Below are positions 46,495 through 55,218 of a stretch of 64,000 nucleotides of DNA, one piece after another; the stretch's first letter is position 1; each line of letters opens with the position of its first letter. The notes beneath the pieces are model-generated. The model saw only the letters and a list, made by a program, of their open reading frames with translations. It did not search any database and was not told the DNA's origin. Source of the stretch: Maritalea porphyrae. GTDB taxonomy: Bacteria; Pseudomonadota; Alphaproteobacteria; Rhizobiales; Devosiaceae. Both the position numbers and the translations under genes were made by a program. The stretch is from contig NZ_BSNI01000002.1 of NCBI RefSeq assembly GCF_030159895.1, forward strand, positions 870,039 through 934,038. The letters are read 5' to 3'.

Positions 46495-47043
46495 ATGGAC
46501 TTTCGACCGATTTATCCAATTGGTCTAGTTTGGCTTAGCCGACTAATCGATTTCGCGCTCGCGCTTGGCGGTGCATCAATTGTCATTTTAGTATTCACAA
46601 ATGCGTCGCTCCGCGGTTTTGCTGGTTTCGACCTTGCTTGGTCGCTGGAAGTGACTGCCTTTCTGCTTTTGTGGGTGACTTTTCTGGGCTGCGCGGCAGC
46701 GGTCGCGAGGGGCGCGCATATGCGCGTCACAGAAATCGTTGAGACGGTTCTTCCCTCCGTGGCTCAACTTTGGCTCGCTCGGATTATCGATCTGGCCATC
46801 ATCCTCCTGCTTTTGAGCTTGATTGTTACCGGGTGGTCTATTTCTACCCATACATGGGCGCAAAAAACTACGGTTCTTTATTGGCCGGTTGGGCTGCTCT
46901 ATGCGTCCATGCCCGTTGGTATGGCGCTAAGTCTCATCTTTCACCTCTACAATGTGGGGGTCGAGTTTTTCGCACCTCACCTGATTAAGGACAACCAATC
47001 GCCGCACCACAATGACGGCGCCGATCTGGAGGATTTGTCGTGA
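46495..47043 (+). CDS. TRAP transporter small permease (DctQ)
   Basis: 182-residue membrane protein with four predicted spans: about residues 18-40, 50-70, 92-112 and 130-150. The WSLEVTAFLLLWVTFLGCA segment carries the tryptophan-rich DctQ signature. The ATG follows CTGGGAGG. The acidic, soluble C-terminus ends at the overlapping start of the large permease (GTGA). It acts with the binding protein upstream and DctM downstream. Confidence 0.9.
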   Translation: MDFRPIYPIGLVWLSRLIDFALALGGASIVILVFTNASLRGFAGFDLAWSLEVTAFLLLWVTFLGCAAAVARGAHMRVTEIVETVLPSVAQLWLARIIDLAIILLLLSLIVTGWSISTHTWAQKTTVLYWPVGLLYASMPVGMALSLIFHLYNVGVEFFAPHLIKDNQSPHHNDGADLEDLS

Positions 47044-48323
47044 CCCTATTGTTCGTCGTTTTTGTATTTCTGGCATCCGTATTTCTCGGTATGCCGCTCG
47101 TGTGGGCGATTTTGCTAACCGCGGTTTTACCCATAATCGTGTTCGATCTTGGCTTCCCACTTCAAGCGCTTTACCTAAACTTCATCGGTGGCGTTGAGCC
47201 AAACCACTTCTTGGCCATCCCCCTGTTTATTATCGCTGGGGAATTGATGAGCCGCGGCGGTGTTGGTCTACGGATTATCAATTTCGCACGCGCTTCATTT
47301 GGTTTTATGCCAGGCGGACTTGGCATGGTCGTCGTTGGCGCATCAATGATCTTTGGTGGCATCTCTGGTTCTGCGATTGCAGATAGCGCTGCGATCGGCT
47401 CAGTGATGATTAAGAACATGGCCAAGAAGGGCTATGATAAAGGGTTTTCAGCCGGTCTTGTGGCTTCCGCGGGAACTATCGGCATAATAATTCCGCCATC
47501 GATTCCAATGTTGATCTATGGATTTGTTGGCAATGTTTCCGTGGCCGATCTGTTTTTGGCTGGCATGGTGCCTGGCATCATTTTTGGCGTCTTCTTTATG
47601 GGCGTTTGTTACTATGTGGGTAAATCAACCGGCTGCGACGCTGGTGGAGAACGGGTGAGCCGCCGCGAGCTGTGGACATCATTTGTTGGCACCGCGCCCG
47701 CACTCTTTATGCCCATCCTTATCCTTGGTGGTATCTTCACCGGCTGGGTCACGCCAACTGAAGCGGCGGCACTTGCAGTTGTTTATGGTCTAGTTGTAAC
47801 CATGTTTGTTTATCGCGATTTCCACATCAAGGATTTGCCCAAACTGCTCGTTGATGCGTTCGTTACGAGCGCCGTTGTGATGGTTGTTATTGGCGCAACA
47901 ACCGTGTTGGGTTGGCTGATCACGTTGGAGCAAATGCCGCAAATTTTGGTGGCGTTCGTACAAGAGTTCTCTAACAGCCCTTGGATGTTCTTATTGTTGG
48001 TCAATATCGTGCTGCTCATCTTGGGTCTGGTGCTTGATCCAGTTCCAGCCATTTTGCTCACCGCGCCATTGTTTTTGCCAACCGCGCAAACATTTGGCGT
48101 CGACCCAGTACACCTTGGTGTCATCATGACCTGTAACGTGGCTGTTGGACTATTTACACCACCAGTTGGTGCAACGCTTTATGTGGCTTCGCGCATATCG
48201 GGTGTGGGGGTGCTCACCATCGCACGGAAAATGGCTCTGCTCTACATTGCCGCGATCGCAGCATTATTGCTTGTCACCTATGTGCCTGCAGTTTCCATGA
48301 CCATGGTCGGCGTTTTTAGCTAA
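47040..48323 (+). CDS. TRAP transporter large permease (DctM)
   Basis: 427-residue sodium-coupled permease with about 12 spans. Family motifs are FIIAGELMSRGG, FGGISGSAIADSAAIG, GIIIPPSIPMLIYG and PTEAAALAVVYG. The start is a GTG overlapping the DctQ stop by 4 bases, which couples their translation. It is the last transporter gene; the small ABM gene follows after 10 bases. Confidence 0.93.
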   Translation: MTLLFVVFVFLASVFLGMPLVWAILLTAVLPIIVFDLGFPLQALYLNFIGGVEPNHFLAIPLFIIAGELMSRGGVGLRIINFARASFGFMPGGLGMVVVGASMIFGGISGSAIADSAAIGSVMIKNMAKKGYDKGFSAGLVASAGTIGIIIPPSIPMLIYGFVGNVSVADLFLAGMVPGIIFGVFFMGVCYYVGKSTGCDAGGERVSRRELWTSFVGTAPALFMPILILGGIFTGWVTPTEAAALAVVYGLVVTMFVYRDFHIKDLPKLLVDAFVTSAVVMVVIGATTVLGWLITLEQMPQILVAFVQEFSNSPWMFLLLVNIVLLILGLVLDPVPAILLTAPLFLPTAQTFGVDPVHLGVIMTCNVAVGLFTPPVGATLYVASRISGVGVLTIARKMALLYIAAIAALLLVTYVPAVSMTMVGVFS

Positions 48324-48333
48324 GGGGCTTATC

Positions 48334-48621
48334 ATGTTCGCAGTAGTCGTTAGGTTCAAAATCAAACCAGAAAATTGGGGGGCATTTATGCCCCTCATGA
48401 GGCAAAATGCCAATGCGTCGGTCTCGCTTGAGCCATTGTGCAAGCAATTTGATGTTCTCACCGACCCGTCTCGACCAAATGAGGTGTTGCTTTACGAGAT
48501 TTACGACAGTCCCGAAGCATTTGGTGATCATCTCAAAAGCGCGCACTTCATCGCATTTGATCGGCAAGTTTCTGATATGATCGAAACAAAACATGTCGAG
48601 ACTTTTAGTCAGGTGAGCTGA
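48334..48621 (+). CDS. Antibiotic biosynthesis monooxygenase (ABM) fold small protein
   Basis: 95-residue dimeric alpha/beta-barrel protein (FAVVVRFKIKPENWGAF at the start, then EVLLYEIYDSPEAFGDHLKS and HFIAF). Members include quinol monooxygenases and proteins of unknown role. The related small-barrel fold is also used by sugar mutarotases, so a mutarotase-like function is possible in a sugar-acid locus. It lies between DctM and the metallo-beta-lactamase-fold gene, overlapping the latter by 1 base (TGATG). Confidence 0.85.
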   Translation: MFAVVVRFKIKPENWGAFMPLMRQNANASVSLEPLCKQFDVLTDPSRPNEVLLYEIYDSPEAFGDHLKSAHFIAFDRQVSDMIETKHVETFSQVS

Positions 48622-49418
48622 TGTCAAATTGGGAAATCTACGCGGTTAAATACGCAGAACGCAATGCGCGAACCCGCGCCGATAGCTTTATTGACGATCC
48701 GCATCACAACGTGCCGCACCATATGGACTACTTCATTTGGGTTCTCAAAAAAGGCACAGAGACCATTCTGGTTGATACTGGTTACGACATGGACGAAGGT
48801 CAACGTCGAGGTCGTCCTATCAGTATTGATCCGCGTGAAGCGCTGAAACCGTTGGGGTTGAGCGCTGTGGATGTCGACCGGATTATTGTCACACATCTAC
48901 ATTATGACCACGCCGGTGGTTTGGCCTTGTTCCCCAATGCAAAGCTCTATCTGCAGGAACGCGAAATGGCGTTTGCCACTGGCCCGTGCATGTGCGACCC
49001 AACCCTTGTCGCACCGTTCACCGCAGACCATATCTGCGAAGCGGTAAAGCGTGTCTATTCTGGCCGTGTTGAATTTGTTGATGGCGACGCCCAAGTGGCG
49101 GATGGCGTAACGGTGCATTGCATTGGCGGGCATTCAAAGGGGCTGCAATCCGTGCGGGTGCGCACTGATGTGGGTTATGTTTGTTTGGCATCGGATGCGG
49201 CTCACTATTATGAAAATGTCTTTGCCCAAAAGCTTTTCCCCATCGTTGTGGACAAAGATGAAATGCTTGCAGGTTTCGAACAGTTAAAGACGCTCGCCTC
49301 AAAGCCGCAATTGATTGTGCCGGGGCATGATCCGCTCGTCAGAGAACACTTTCCAAGCGTTGTCGCTCCACACATTTTTCGGCTCGATCAGGGCCCGATC
49401 AAGGACTTTGAAATATGA
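48621..49418 (+). CDS. Metallo-beta-lactamase-fold hydrolase (lactonase-like)
   Basis: 265 residues. The dinuclear metal motif is THLHYDHAGG, with further ligands in GGHSKG, SDAAHYY and VPGHDP. This arrangement and the length match the N-acyl-homoserine lactonase subgroup (AttM/AiiB-like). In this locus, hydrolysis of a sugar lactone to the free acid ahead of the OtnK/OtnC steps is a more likely job than quorum quenching; that is inference. Its stop overlaps the otnK start by 4 bases (ATGA). Confidence 0.88.
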   Translation: MSNWEIYAVKYAERNARTRADSFIDDPHHNVPHHMDYFIWVLKKGTETILVDTGYDMDEGQRRGRPISIDPREALKPLGLSAVDVDRIIVTHLHYDHAGGLALFPNAKLYLQEREMAFATGPCMCDPTLVAPFTADHICEAVKRVYSGRVEFVDGDAQVADGVTVHCIGGHSKGLQSVRVRTDVGYVCLASDAAHYYENVFAQKLFPIVVDKDEMLAGFEQLKTLASKPQLIVPGHDPLVREHFPSVVAPHIFRLDQGPIKDFEI

Positions 49419-50659
49419 AAATCGGTGTAATTGCTGACGACTTTACTGGCGCTTCTGACATTGCATTGATGCTGCGCTCCAATGGCATGAATGCGCGCCA
49501 ATTCGTTGGCGTGCCAACCACTGATTTTGGTGAAGTTGATGCGGGTGTTGTTTCGCTTAAGTCGCGAACTTGCCCAATTGAAGAAGCGGTCTCGAACTCC
49601 CTTAGCGCTTGTGATTGGTTGCTGGAGCAGGGGGCAGAACAGATCGTTCTAAAGGTGTGCTCGACCTTTGACTCAACACCTGAAGGAAATATTGGCCCGG
49701 TTGCTGAAGCCTTGGCTGAAAGATTGGGTGAACCTGTGGTGCTTGTTTGCCCAGCATTTCCGGCAAATGGTCGGAGTGTTTTTCAGGCGCATTTGTTTGT
49801 GGGGGACAAACTTCTCAATCAGAGTGGGATGCAAAATCATCCGCTGACGCCAATGACTGAGCCGGATCTTCGCAAGGTTTTGAAGCCGCAAACCAGTTGG
49901 GAAGTGAGCAACGTACCATTTTCGGTTGTTTGTCAGGGCGCGGAGGCAATTCGAGATTCAATGCCGGCATCCAAGCAAATGGTGATTGTTGATGCGATCC
50001 AAAATCAAGATTTGATGGAAATTGGCGCTGCTGCGAAAGGTCGAAAGCTGCTGGTAGGGGGATCTGGCATTGCTATGGGCTTGCCTGCAAACTTTGGCAC
50101 AACTGTTGAGGGTAACGATTGGGAAGGCAAGCAAGGCAAAGCTCTGATATTGTCAGGTTCGTGTTCAATCGCAACGCGAGGGCAGGTTGAGCTTTATAGA
50201 CAAACGGCAGATGGCGCTGTTCTTGAATTGAAAGCAGATCAAATGATTGCTGGCGCGTATGCGGCCAAGGAAATTGCAGACTGGGCGGTCGCCCAAGACA
50301 CAGCGCCAATGGTCTACTCTTCAGCTGACCCTGGAATTGTCAAAAAGGCACAAGCGAAATTTGGCCGCGAAGAAATAGCGAGCGCTTTTGAGCAGTTCTT
50401 TTCCCAGCTTGCATGTGCGTTCGTTGACGCTGGCGGTGAAAGGCTAATTGTTGCTGGCGGAGAAACTTCCGGCGCTGTGGTTGAAGGTCTAAGCGTTGCC
50501 GCAATGGATGTTGGACCTGAAATTGCACCAGGCGTACCCGCATTGAGCGTTGTTGGAACCGACACAGTATTGGCGCTTAAATCTGGAAATTTTGGTGAGC
50601 CCAATTTCTTTAAGCAGGCATTGGCGGTTCTTGGGGGTGAAAATGCACGAAGCCAATAA
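49415..50659 (+). CDS. otnK: 3-oxo-tetronate 4-kinase (DUF1537, four-carbon acid sugar kinase)
   Basis: 414-residue kinase of the DUF1537 family, which phosphorylates four- and five-carbon acid sugars. The N-terminal domain has GVIADDFTGASDIA, SLKSRTCP, KVCSTFDSTPEGNIGP and CPAFPANGRSVFQAHLFVGD; the C-terminal nucleotide domain has LSGSCSIATRGQ and VAGGETSGAV. The pattern of the NGRSVFQ-HLFVGD-LLNQSGM block is that of OtnK rather than DtnK. The otnC gene overlaps its 3' end by 17 bases. Confidence 0.9.
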   Translation: MKIGVIADDFTGASDIALMLRSNGMNARQFVGVPTTDFGEVDAGVVSLKSRTCPIEEAVSNSLSACDWLLEQGAEQIVLKVCSTFDSTPEGNIGPVAEALAERLGEPVVLVCPAFPANGRSVFQAHLFVGDKLLNQSGMQNHPLTPMTEPDLRKVLKPQTSWEVSNVPFSVVCQGAEAIRDSMPASKQMVIVDAIQNQDLMEIGAAAKGRKLLVGGSGIAMGLPANFGTTVEGNDWEGKQGKALILSGSCSIATRGQVELYRQTADGAVLELKADQMIAGAYAAKEIADWAVAQDTAPMVYSSADPGIVKKAQAKFGREEIASAFEQFFSQLACAFVDAGGERLIVAGGETSGAVVEGLSVAAMDVGPEIAPGVPALSVVGTDTVLALKSGNFGEPNFFKQALAVLGGENARSQ

Positions 50660-51269
50660 GCAGAAAGAACAAATCTGCATTTGGGCCAAGTCAATGTTTG
50701 ATCGTGGGCTGACCTGCGGTGCCTCTGGCAATATTTCCGTACGCTTGTCCAATGGGGATTTGTTAGTGACGCCGACGGGCAAATCTATGGGGTTCTTGGA
50801 TCCGAACGAAATTAGCCATTTCAATAGTGATGGAATGCTGGTTTCCGGCTTAAAGCCAACCAAAGAAAAGCCGCTTCATAGCGCATTTTACGAAACACGA
50901 AACAATACTGGCGCAGTAGTTCATCTCCACTCGACCCATTCTGTTGCGCTATCATTGTTGCCCGATATTGACCCAGAAGACGTGTTGCCGCCTCTAACGG
51001 CTTATTCCATTATGCGCGTCGGCAAATTGAAGATGCTGCCATTTTTTGTACCTGGCGATCCTGCCATGGGAGATGCAGTTCGGGGACTGGCTGGAAAACG
51101 ATCTGCTGTCCTTCTCGCCCATCACGGTCCGGTCGTTGCTGGAAAAGACTTGGAAGCTGCAGTTTTTGCCATTGAAGAGCTGGAAGAGACGGCAAAGCTT
51201 ACTTTGTTGACGCACGGCCTGTCCCCACGATTGCTCACTAAGGAGCAGCAAGACCTGTTGCGCGACTAG
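50643..51269 (+). CDS. otnC: 3-oxo-tetronate 4-phosphate decarboxylase (class II aldolase family)
   Basis: 208 residues from the ATG at 50643, with GGGGGTG ahead. It is a zinc-dependent class II aldolase/adducin protein: GLTCGASGNISVR, VTPTGKSMG, HLHSTHSVALS (metal histidines) and AHHGPVVAGKD (third histidine). Directly after otnK it should convert 3-oxo-tetronate 4-phosphate to dihydroxyacetone phosphate and CO2. An intrinsic terminator follows after 28 bases. The OtnI isomerase of the described pathway was not found in the window. Confidence 0.9.
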   Translation: MHEANKQKEQICIWAKSMFDRGLTCGASGNISVRLSNGDLLVTPTGKSMGFLDPNEISHFNSDGMLVSGLKPTKEKPLHSAFYETRNNTGAVVHLHSTHSVALSLLPDIDPEDVLPPLTAYSIMRVGKLKMLPFFVPGDPAMGDAVRGLAGKRSAVLLAHHGPVVAGKDLEAAVFAIEELEETAKLTLLTHGLSPRLLTKEQQDLLRD

Positions 51270-51297
51270 TCGTACTCTTCGATTGCGCATTAAATGC

Positions 51298-51330
51298 TTG
51301 GTGGCTGGCAAGGTGCCCGCCGCCAATTTT
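51298..51330 (+). terminator. Intrinsic terminator after otnC
   Basis: Interrupted stem TTGGTGGC-GGCA / TGCC-GCCGCCAA with an AGG loop, followed by TTTT (51327-51330). It separates the acid-sugar operon from the next ABC operon. Confidence 0.75.
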
Positions 51331-51423
51331 GTATTCTGACATTCAGAGAAAACCTGCCCTCTAGGCATCGTTCGAGTTCGCTTGTCCAAGCCAGCTTGAT
51401 TGACGCGTGTTCCATTTTCGTCT

Positions 51424-51447
51424 AAACATGAATTATGATTCATATTT
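51424..51447. promoter_or_regulatory. TetR operator upstream of the branched-chain-type ABC operon
   Basis: AAACATGAAT-TATG-ATTCATATTT, an imperfect palindrome (9 of 10 arm positions) 30-53 bases before the binding-protein ATG. It is nearly identical to the perfect palindrome ahead of the TetR gene at 60669-60692. Confidence 0.82.
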
Positions 51448-51476
51448 CATGAATTCTAGTTTGGAGGGAGGACCAG

Positions 51477-52652
51477 ATGACTAAAGCCCCAATTTTAGGG
51501 TTAGCTACCGCATTGTTGATGAGCACGACCGCGCTCGCTGACATCAAAATCGCGCACATTTATGGAAAAACCGGCCCGTTTGAGGCCTATGCGAAACAAA
51601 GCCATGTAGGCCTTGAGATGGGCATTGAATATGCCACGGGCGGTACATGGGAGATTAATGGCGAAAAGATCGTCATCATTGAAAAAGACACACAGCTAAA
51701 ACCAGACAATGGCAAAGCTTTGTTGGAAGAAGCCTATGGCGACGATGAGGTGGATTTGGCCATCGGCCCAGTAAGTTCTGGTGTTGCGTTGGCCATGCTT
51801 CCAGTTGCTGAAGAATATGAGAAGATCTTGATTGTTGAACCTGCAGTTGCGGATTCAATCACCGGATCTAACTGGAACCGCTACATCTTCCGCACGGGTC
51901 GCAATTCAAGCCAGGATGCGGTCGCCAACGCGATTGCACTGGGCGGCGAAAATGTTCACATCGCAACCCTTGCACAAGACTATGCGTTCGGTCGAGATGG
52001 CATCACTGCTTTCCGCGAAGCGCTGGACAGTAAGGGCTTCTCAATTGCGCACGAAGAGTATGCACCAACTGACACAACCGATTTCACGGCTGCGGCAGAG
52101 CGTATTTTCAATGCAATGAAAGACCTTGAAGGCGAAAAACGCTTGTTCATTATATGGGCCGGTGGTGGCAACCCGATGAGCAAAATCAATGCTATGGACC
52201 CGTCACGGTTCGGCATTGAAATAGCAACGGGTGGCAACATTTTGGCGGCACTCAAAGCCTACAAAGAGTTTCCCGGCATGGAAGGGGCGACCTATTACTA
52301 TTACGAGTTGCCCGACAACCCTGTGAACGATTGGCTCGTTAAAGAGCATTTTGATCGCTATGACAGCCCGCCAGATTTCTTCACCGCTGGTGGGATGGCA
52401 GCAGGTATCGCTGCGGTTGAAGCCATCAAGAAGGCTGGTTCAACAGATACTGAAGCGCTGATTGAAGCGATGGAAGGCATGTCTTGGGAGACCCCAAAGG
52501 GCACTATGACATTCCGTCCTGAAGACCATCAGGCGCTGCAAACCATGTATCACTTCAAAACCGTGGTCAAAGATGACGTCGATTACGGCATCCCAAGTTT
52601 GGTGCGTGAATTGACAATTGATGAATTGCCAATTCCAATTCGCAATCAATAG
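51477..52652 (+). CDS. ABC transporter binding protein, branched-chain amino-acid (Leu/Ile/Val) type
   Basis: 391-residue periplasmic protein of the Peripla_BP_6 class with a signal peptide ending at TALA. The mature N-terminus IAHIYGKTGPFEAYAKQ, GPVSSGVALAM, FRTGRNSSQDA and QDYAFGRDG fit the family. The ATG has GGAGGGAGG ahead. Despite the family name, many members bind aromatic or aliphatic carboxylates. The operon partners, CoA-ligase regulon and shared TetR operator favour a carboxylic acid or its ester. A hairpin follows the gene. Confidence 0.9.
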   Translation: MTKAPILGLATALLMSTTALADIKIAHIYGKTGPFEAYAKQSHVGLEMGIEYATGGTWEINGEKIVIIEKDTQLKPDNGKALLEEAYGDDEVDLAIGPVSSGVALAMLPVAEEYEKILIVEPAVADSITGSNWNRYIFRTGRNSSQDAVANAIALGGENVHIATLAQDYAFGRDGITAFREALDSKGFSIAHEEYAPTDTTDFTAAAERIFNAMKDLEGEKRLFIIWAGGGNPMSKINAMDPSRFGIEIATGGNILAALKAYKEFPGMEGATYYYYELPDNPVNDWLVKEHFDRYDSPPDFFTAGGMAAGIAAVEAIKKAGSTDTEALIEAMEGMSWETPKGTMTFRPEDHQALQTMYHFKTVVKDDVDYGIPSLVRELTIDELPIPIRNQ

Positions 52653-52663
52653 TCACAAAAATC

Positions 52664-52688
52664 TGGCTGGGGCGGTTTGCCCCGGCCA
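52664..52688 (+). terminator. Hairpin after the binding-protein gene
   Basis: 10-bp stem TGGCTGGGGC / GCCCCGGCCA with one G-T wobble and a GGTTT loop, 11 bases after the stop and just before the ATPase start. No T-run. Confidence 0.78.
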
Positions 52689-52709
52689 AACCAGATGAAT
52701 TGGCGAACA

Positions 52710-53477
52710 ATGTCACATCCATTATTGGCAACAAAAGACCTGACCGTCCGATTTGGCGGCCACGTGGCGGTTGATGCGATCAGCTGTGTGTTTCCCGCAG
52801 GCGAGTTAACCGCCATTGTCGGGCCAAACGGCGCAGGCAAAACGACTTACTTCAATCTGATCAGCGGACAAATCACACCAACTGCCGGGTCAGTGCAAGT
52901 TGCAGGCGAAGAAATTTCTAGATTGCCAGTGGCACGACGCGCTGAAAGAGGCATTGGGCGTGCATTCCAGCTCACCAATCTATTCCCTAATCTCACTGTG
53001 TTCGAGAATGTACGTCTGGTCATCCAATCCAAAGCTAAAAAGGGTTTTGACCTGTTTTCAATGGCTGATGATCATGTGCAAATTCGTGAAGACGCCGATC
53101 AGGTGCTGCAAAATGTCAATTTGCTCGCCCAGCGCGATACGATTGTTTCGGCCCTACCACATGGCGATCAACGCAAACTTGAAGTGGCGATGCTAATCGC
53201 GCTTGATCCGCTGATCTATATGTTTGATGAGCCGACCGCCGGCATGTCCGCCGATGAAGCGCCCGTGGTGCTTGAGTTGATCGAACAGCTCAAAAATGAC
53301 CAAACGAAGTGTGTGTTGCTTGTTGAGCACAAGATGGATGTCATCCGCACACTGGCTGATCGAATTATTGTTTTGCACAATGGCGCGCTAGTTGCTGATG
53401 GCGACCCTTCAACCGTGATGTCATCGTCGATCGTGCAAGAGGCCTATATGGGAAAGGCGCTCGGCCATGTCGAATAG
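52710..53477 (+). CDS. ABC transporter ATPase, LivG type
   Basis: 255-residue ATPase from the ATG at 52710; an ATG at 52695 and a TTG at 52677 inside the hairpin are less likely. Walker A is GPNGAGKTT, the Q-loop region has AFQLTNLFPNLTVFENV, and Walker B is YMFDEPTAGM. The signature position reads LPHGDQRKLEVAM, as usual for LivG where the motif is relaxed. It overlaps the LivF-type gene by 11 bases. Confidence 0.92.
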   Translation: MSHPLLATKDLTVRFGGHVAVDAISCVFPAGELTAIVGPNGAGKTTYFNLISGQITPTAGSVQVAGEEISRLPVARRAERGIGRAFQLTNLFPNLTVFENVRLVIQSKAKKGFDLFSMADDHVQIREDADQVLQNVNLLAQRDTIVSALPHGDQRKLEVAMLIALDPLIYMFDEPTAGMSADEAPVVLELIEQLKNDQTKCVLLVEHKMDVIRTLADRIIVLHNGALVADGDPSTVMSSSIVQEAYMGKALGHVE

Positions 53478-54189
53478 TCTCCTGTCGCTAAAAGATGTGC
53501 ACGCGAACATCCACCAATACAACATTTTGCATGGCGTAAACCTTGAAGTGCCCAAAGGCGAAGTGACTATGTTGCTGGGGCGCAATGGCGCAGGCAAAAC
53601 AACCACATTGCGCACAATTATGGGGCTTTGGCAGGCGCACGCAGGCACTATTGAGTTAGCTGGCATGGACGTCACCAGGCAACCGACCGCGCAAATCGCC
53701 AAACAGGGTGTTGGCTATGTGCCTGAGGATATGGGCATATTCTCTGACCTAACGGTTGAAGAGAACATGCGGCTGGCAGCGGTCAGCGCACCATTATCGC
53801 AAGAGCGTATGGATCGTATTTTCCTCGCATTTCCGCCGCTGAAGACCTTTTGGCATTCGGCTGCAGGCAACTTATCCGGCGGTCAAAAACAGATGCTTTC
53901 GATAGCAAGGGCAATGGCAGAAGAACGTCAGCTTTACCTCATTGACGAACCGACCAAAGGCTTGGCGCCAGCCATTATCAACACAATGGCGGCGGCTCTT
54001 TCCGAGCTTAAGGCAAAAGGGGCAACAATTTTGATGGTCGAACAGAATTTCGAAGTCGCCAAATATCTGGGTGATCATTGCGCAGTTATGGAAGATGGCA
54101 AGATTATCTGGACTGGCCCGATGAACGAGTTGGCGCAAGACAATGAGCTGCAAGAAAGGCTTATGGGCCTGAACATGGAGGCATCATGA
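53467..54189 (+). CDS. ABC transporter ATPase, LivF type
   Basis: 240-residue second ATPase of the importer. Walker A is GRNGAGKTTTLR, then VGYVPEDMGIFSDLTVEENM, signature NLSGGQKQMLSIARAM and Walker B LYLIDEPTKGLAP. It overlaps the LivG-type gene by 11 bases and the first permease gene by 4, so the operon is tightly coupled. Confidence 0.93.
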   Translation: MSNSLLSLKDVHANIHQYNILHGVNLEVPKGEVTMLLGRNGAGKTTTLRTIMGLWQAHAGTIELAGMDVTRQPTAQIAKQGVGYVPEDMGIFSDLTVEENMRLAAVSAPLSQERMDRIFLAFPPLKTFWHSAAGNLSGGQKQMLSIARAMAEERQLYLIDEPTKGLAPAIINTMAAALSELKAKGATILMVEQNFEVAKYLGDHCAVMEDGKIIWTGPMNELAQDNELQERLMGLNMEAS

Positions 54190-55217
54190 GCACTGCCCCA
54201 CAACACAATCCAACCTTAGGGCAAGCCAGCCTAAAAGATCGGTTCGCACCTTATATCCCAATCGCCCTGGTGCCTTTGCTCATGCTGGTGGGCATGGTCG
54301 CAATCCAAGCACCAAGCTCATGGATGACGCTAACAGTCTCAGGGCTTGCTATGGGGATGATGATTTTCATCATGGCCTCGGGGTTAACGCTCGTGTTTGG
54401 TCTCATGGATGTGATCAATTTTGGTCACGGCGCCTTTGTTTCGGTGGGTGCGTTTATTGGCATTTCCATTTTGCTTTCCCTTGGCGCACTCACCGGTGCA
54501 CCGTCCTTATTCCTCAATATACTTGCCATTCTAGCGGCAATCGTTGGCGCAATGATTGGGGCAGGGGCGCTCGGCTGGGCGTTTGAGCGGGTCATCGTCA
54601 AGCCCGTCTATGGCGCGCACCTCAAACAGATTTTGGTCACCATGGGCGGCATGATCGTTGTCGAACAACTTATTTTGGTGCTGTGGGGACCAGATGAGAT
54701 ATTCATCAACCGCCCTGAAGCGCTCAAGGGCGCATTCATCTTTCTCGGCGCAGCCGTTGAGAAATACCGCTTGCTGGCCGTCGTTTTTGGCTTGGGCATT
54801 TTCTTTGCCATGCGTTGGGTGCTGCGGCATACAAAAATTGGATTGATCGTGCGTGCTGGCGTCGAAAATGGCGAGATGGTGAAAGCACTTGGCTATCCGC
54901 TGCGTCTGGTGTTCATCTCGATTTTCATTGCAGGTTCTGCGCTTGCCGGATTGGGCGGCGTGATGTGGGGTTTATACCAAGAGGTCATCACCGCGCATAT
55001 GGGCGGCAACTTGATGGTGCTTGTGTTTATCGTTGTCATTATCGGCGGGCTCGGCTCGGTTGAAGGATGCTTCATCGGTGCGCTGCTGGTCGGCCTTTTG
55101 CAAAACTATGTTGGCTTCCTCGACCCCAAACTCGCCCTTGTTTCCAATATTGGATTGATGGTGCTCATTTTGATGTGGCGACCCCAAGGCATGGTGCCAG
55201 TCGTGAGGGCCAAGTAA
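54186..55217 (+). CDS. ABC transporter permease, LivH type
   Basis: 343-residue inner-membrane protein. A cytoplasmic N-terminus of about 30 residues is longer than usual for LivH. Spans start near residue 31, with the family motif GLTLVFGLMDVINFGHGAFVSVGA. The C-terminal EAA-like region contains ALGYPLRLVFISIFIAGSALAGLGG in short segments and GGLGSVEGCFIGAL. It follows the LivF-type gene with a 4-base overlap; LivM begins 1 base later. Confidence 0.92.
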   Translation: MSTAPQHNPTLGQASLKDRFAPYIPIALVPLLMLVGMVAIQAPSSWMTLTVSGLAMGMMIFIMASGLTLVFGLMDVINFGHGAFVSVGAFIGISILLSLGALTGAPSLFLNILAILAAIVGAMIGAGALGWAFERVIVKPVYGAHLKQILVTMGGMIVVEQLILVLWGPDEIFINRPEALKGAFIFLGAAVEKYRLLAVVFGLGIFFAMRWVLRHTKIGLIVRAGVENGEMVKALGYPLRLVFISIFIAGSALAGLGGVMWGLYQEVITAHMGGNLMVLVFIVVIIGGLGSVEGCFIGALLVGLLQNYVGFLDPKLALVSNIGLMVLILMWRPQGMVPVVRAK

Positions 55218-55218
55218 A

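Noticed and set aside
48621-49418. Quorum-quenching acyl-homoserine lactonase
   Set aside because: Family resemblance is real but the gene is coupled to otnK and a TRAP importer, so a sugar-lactone role is more likely.
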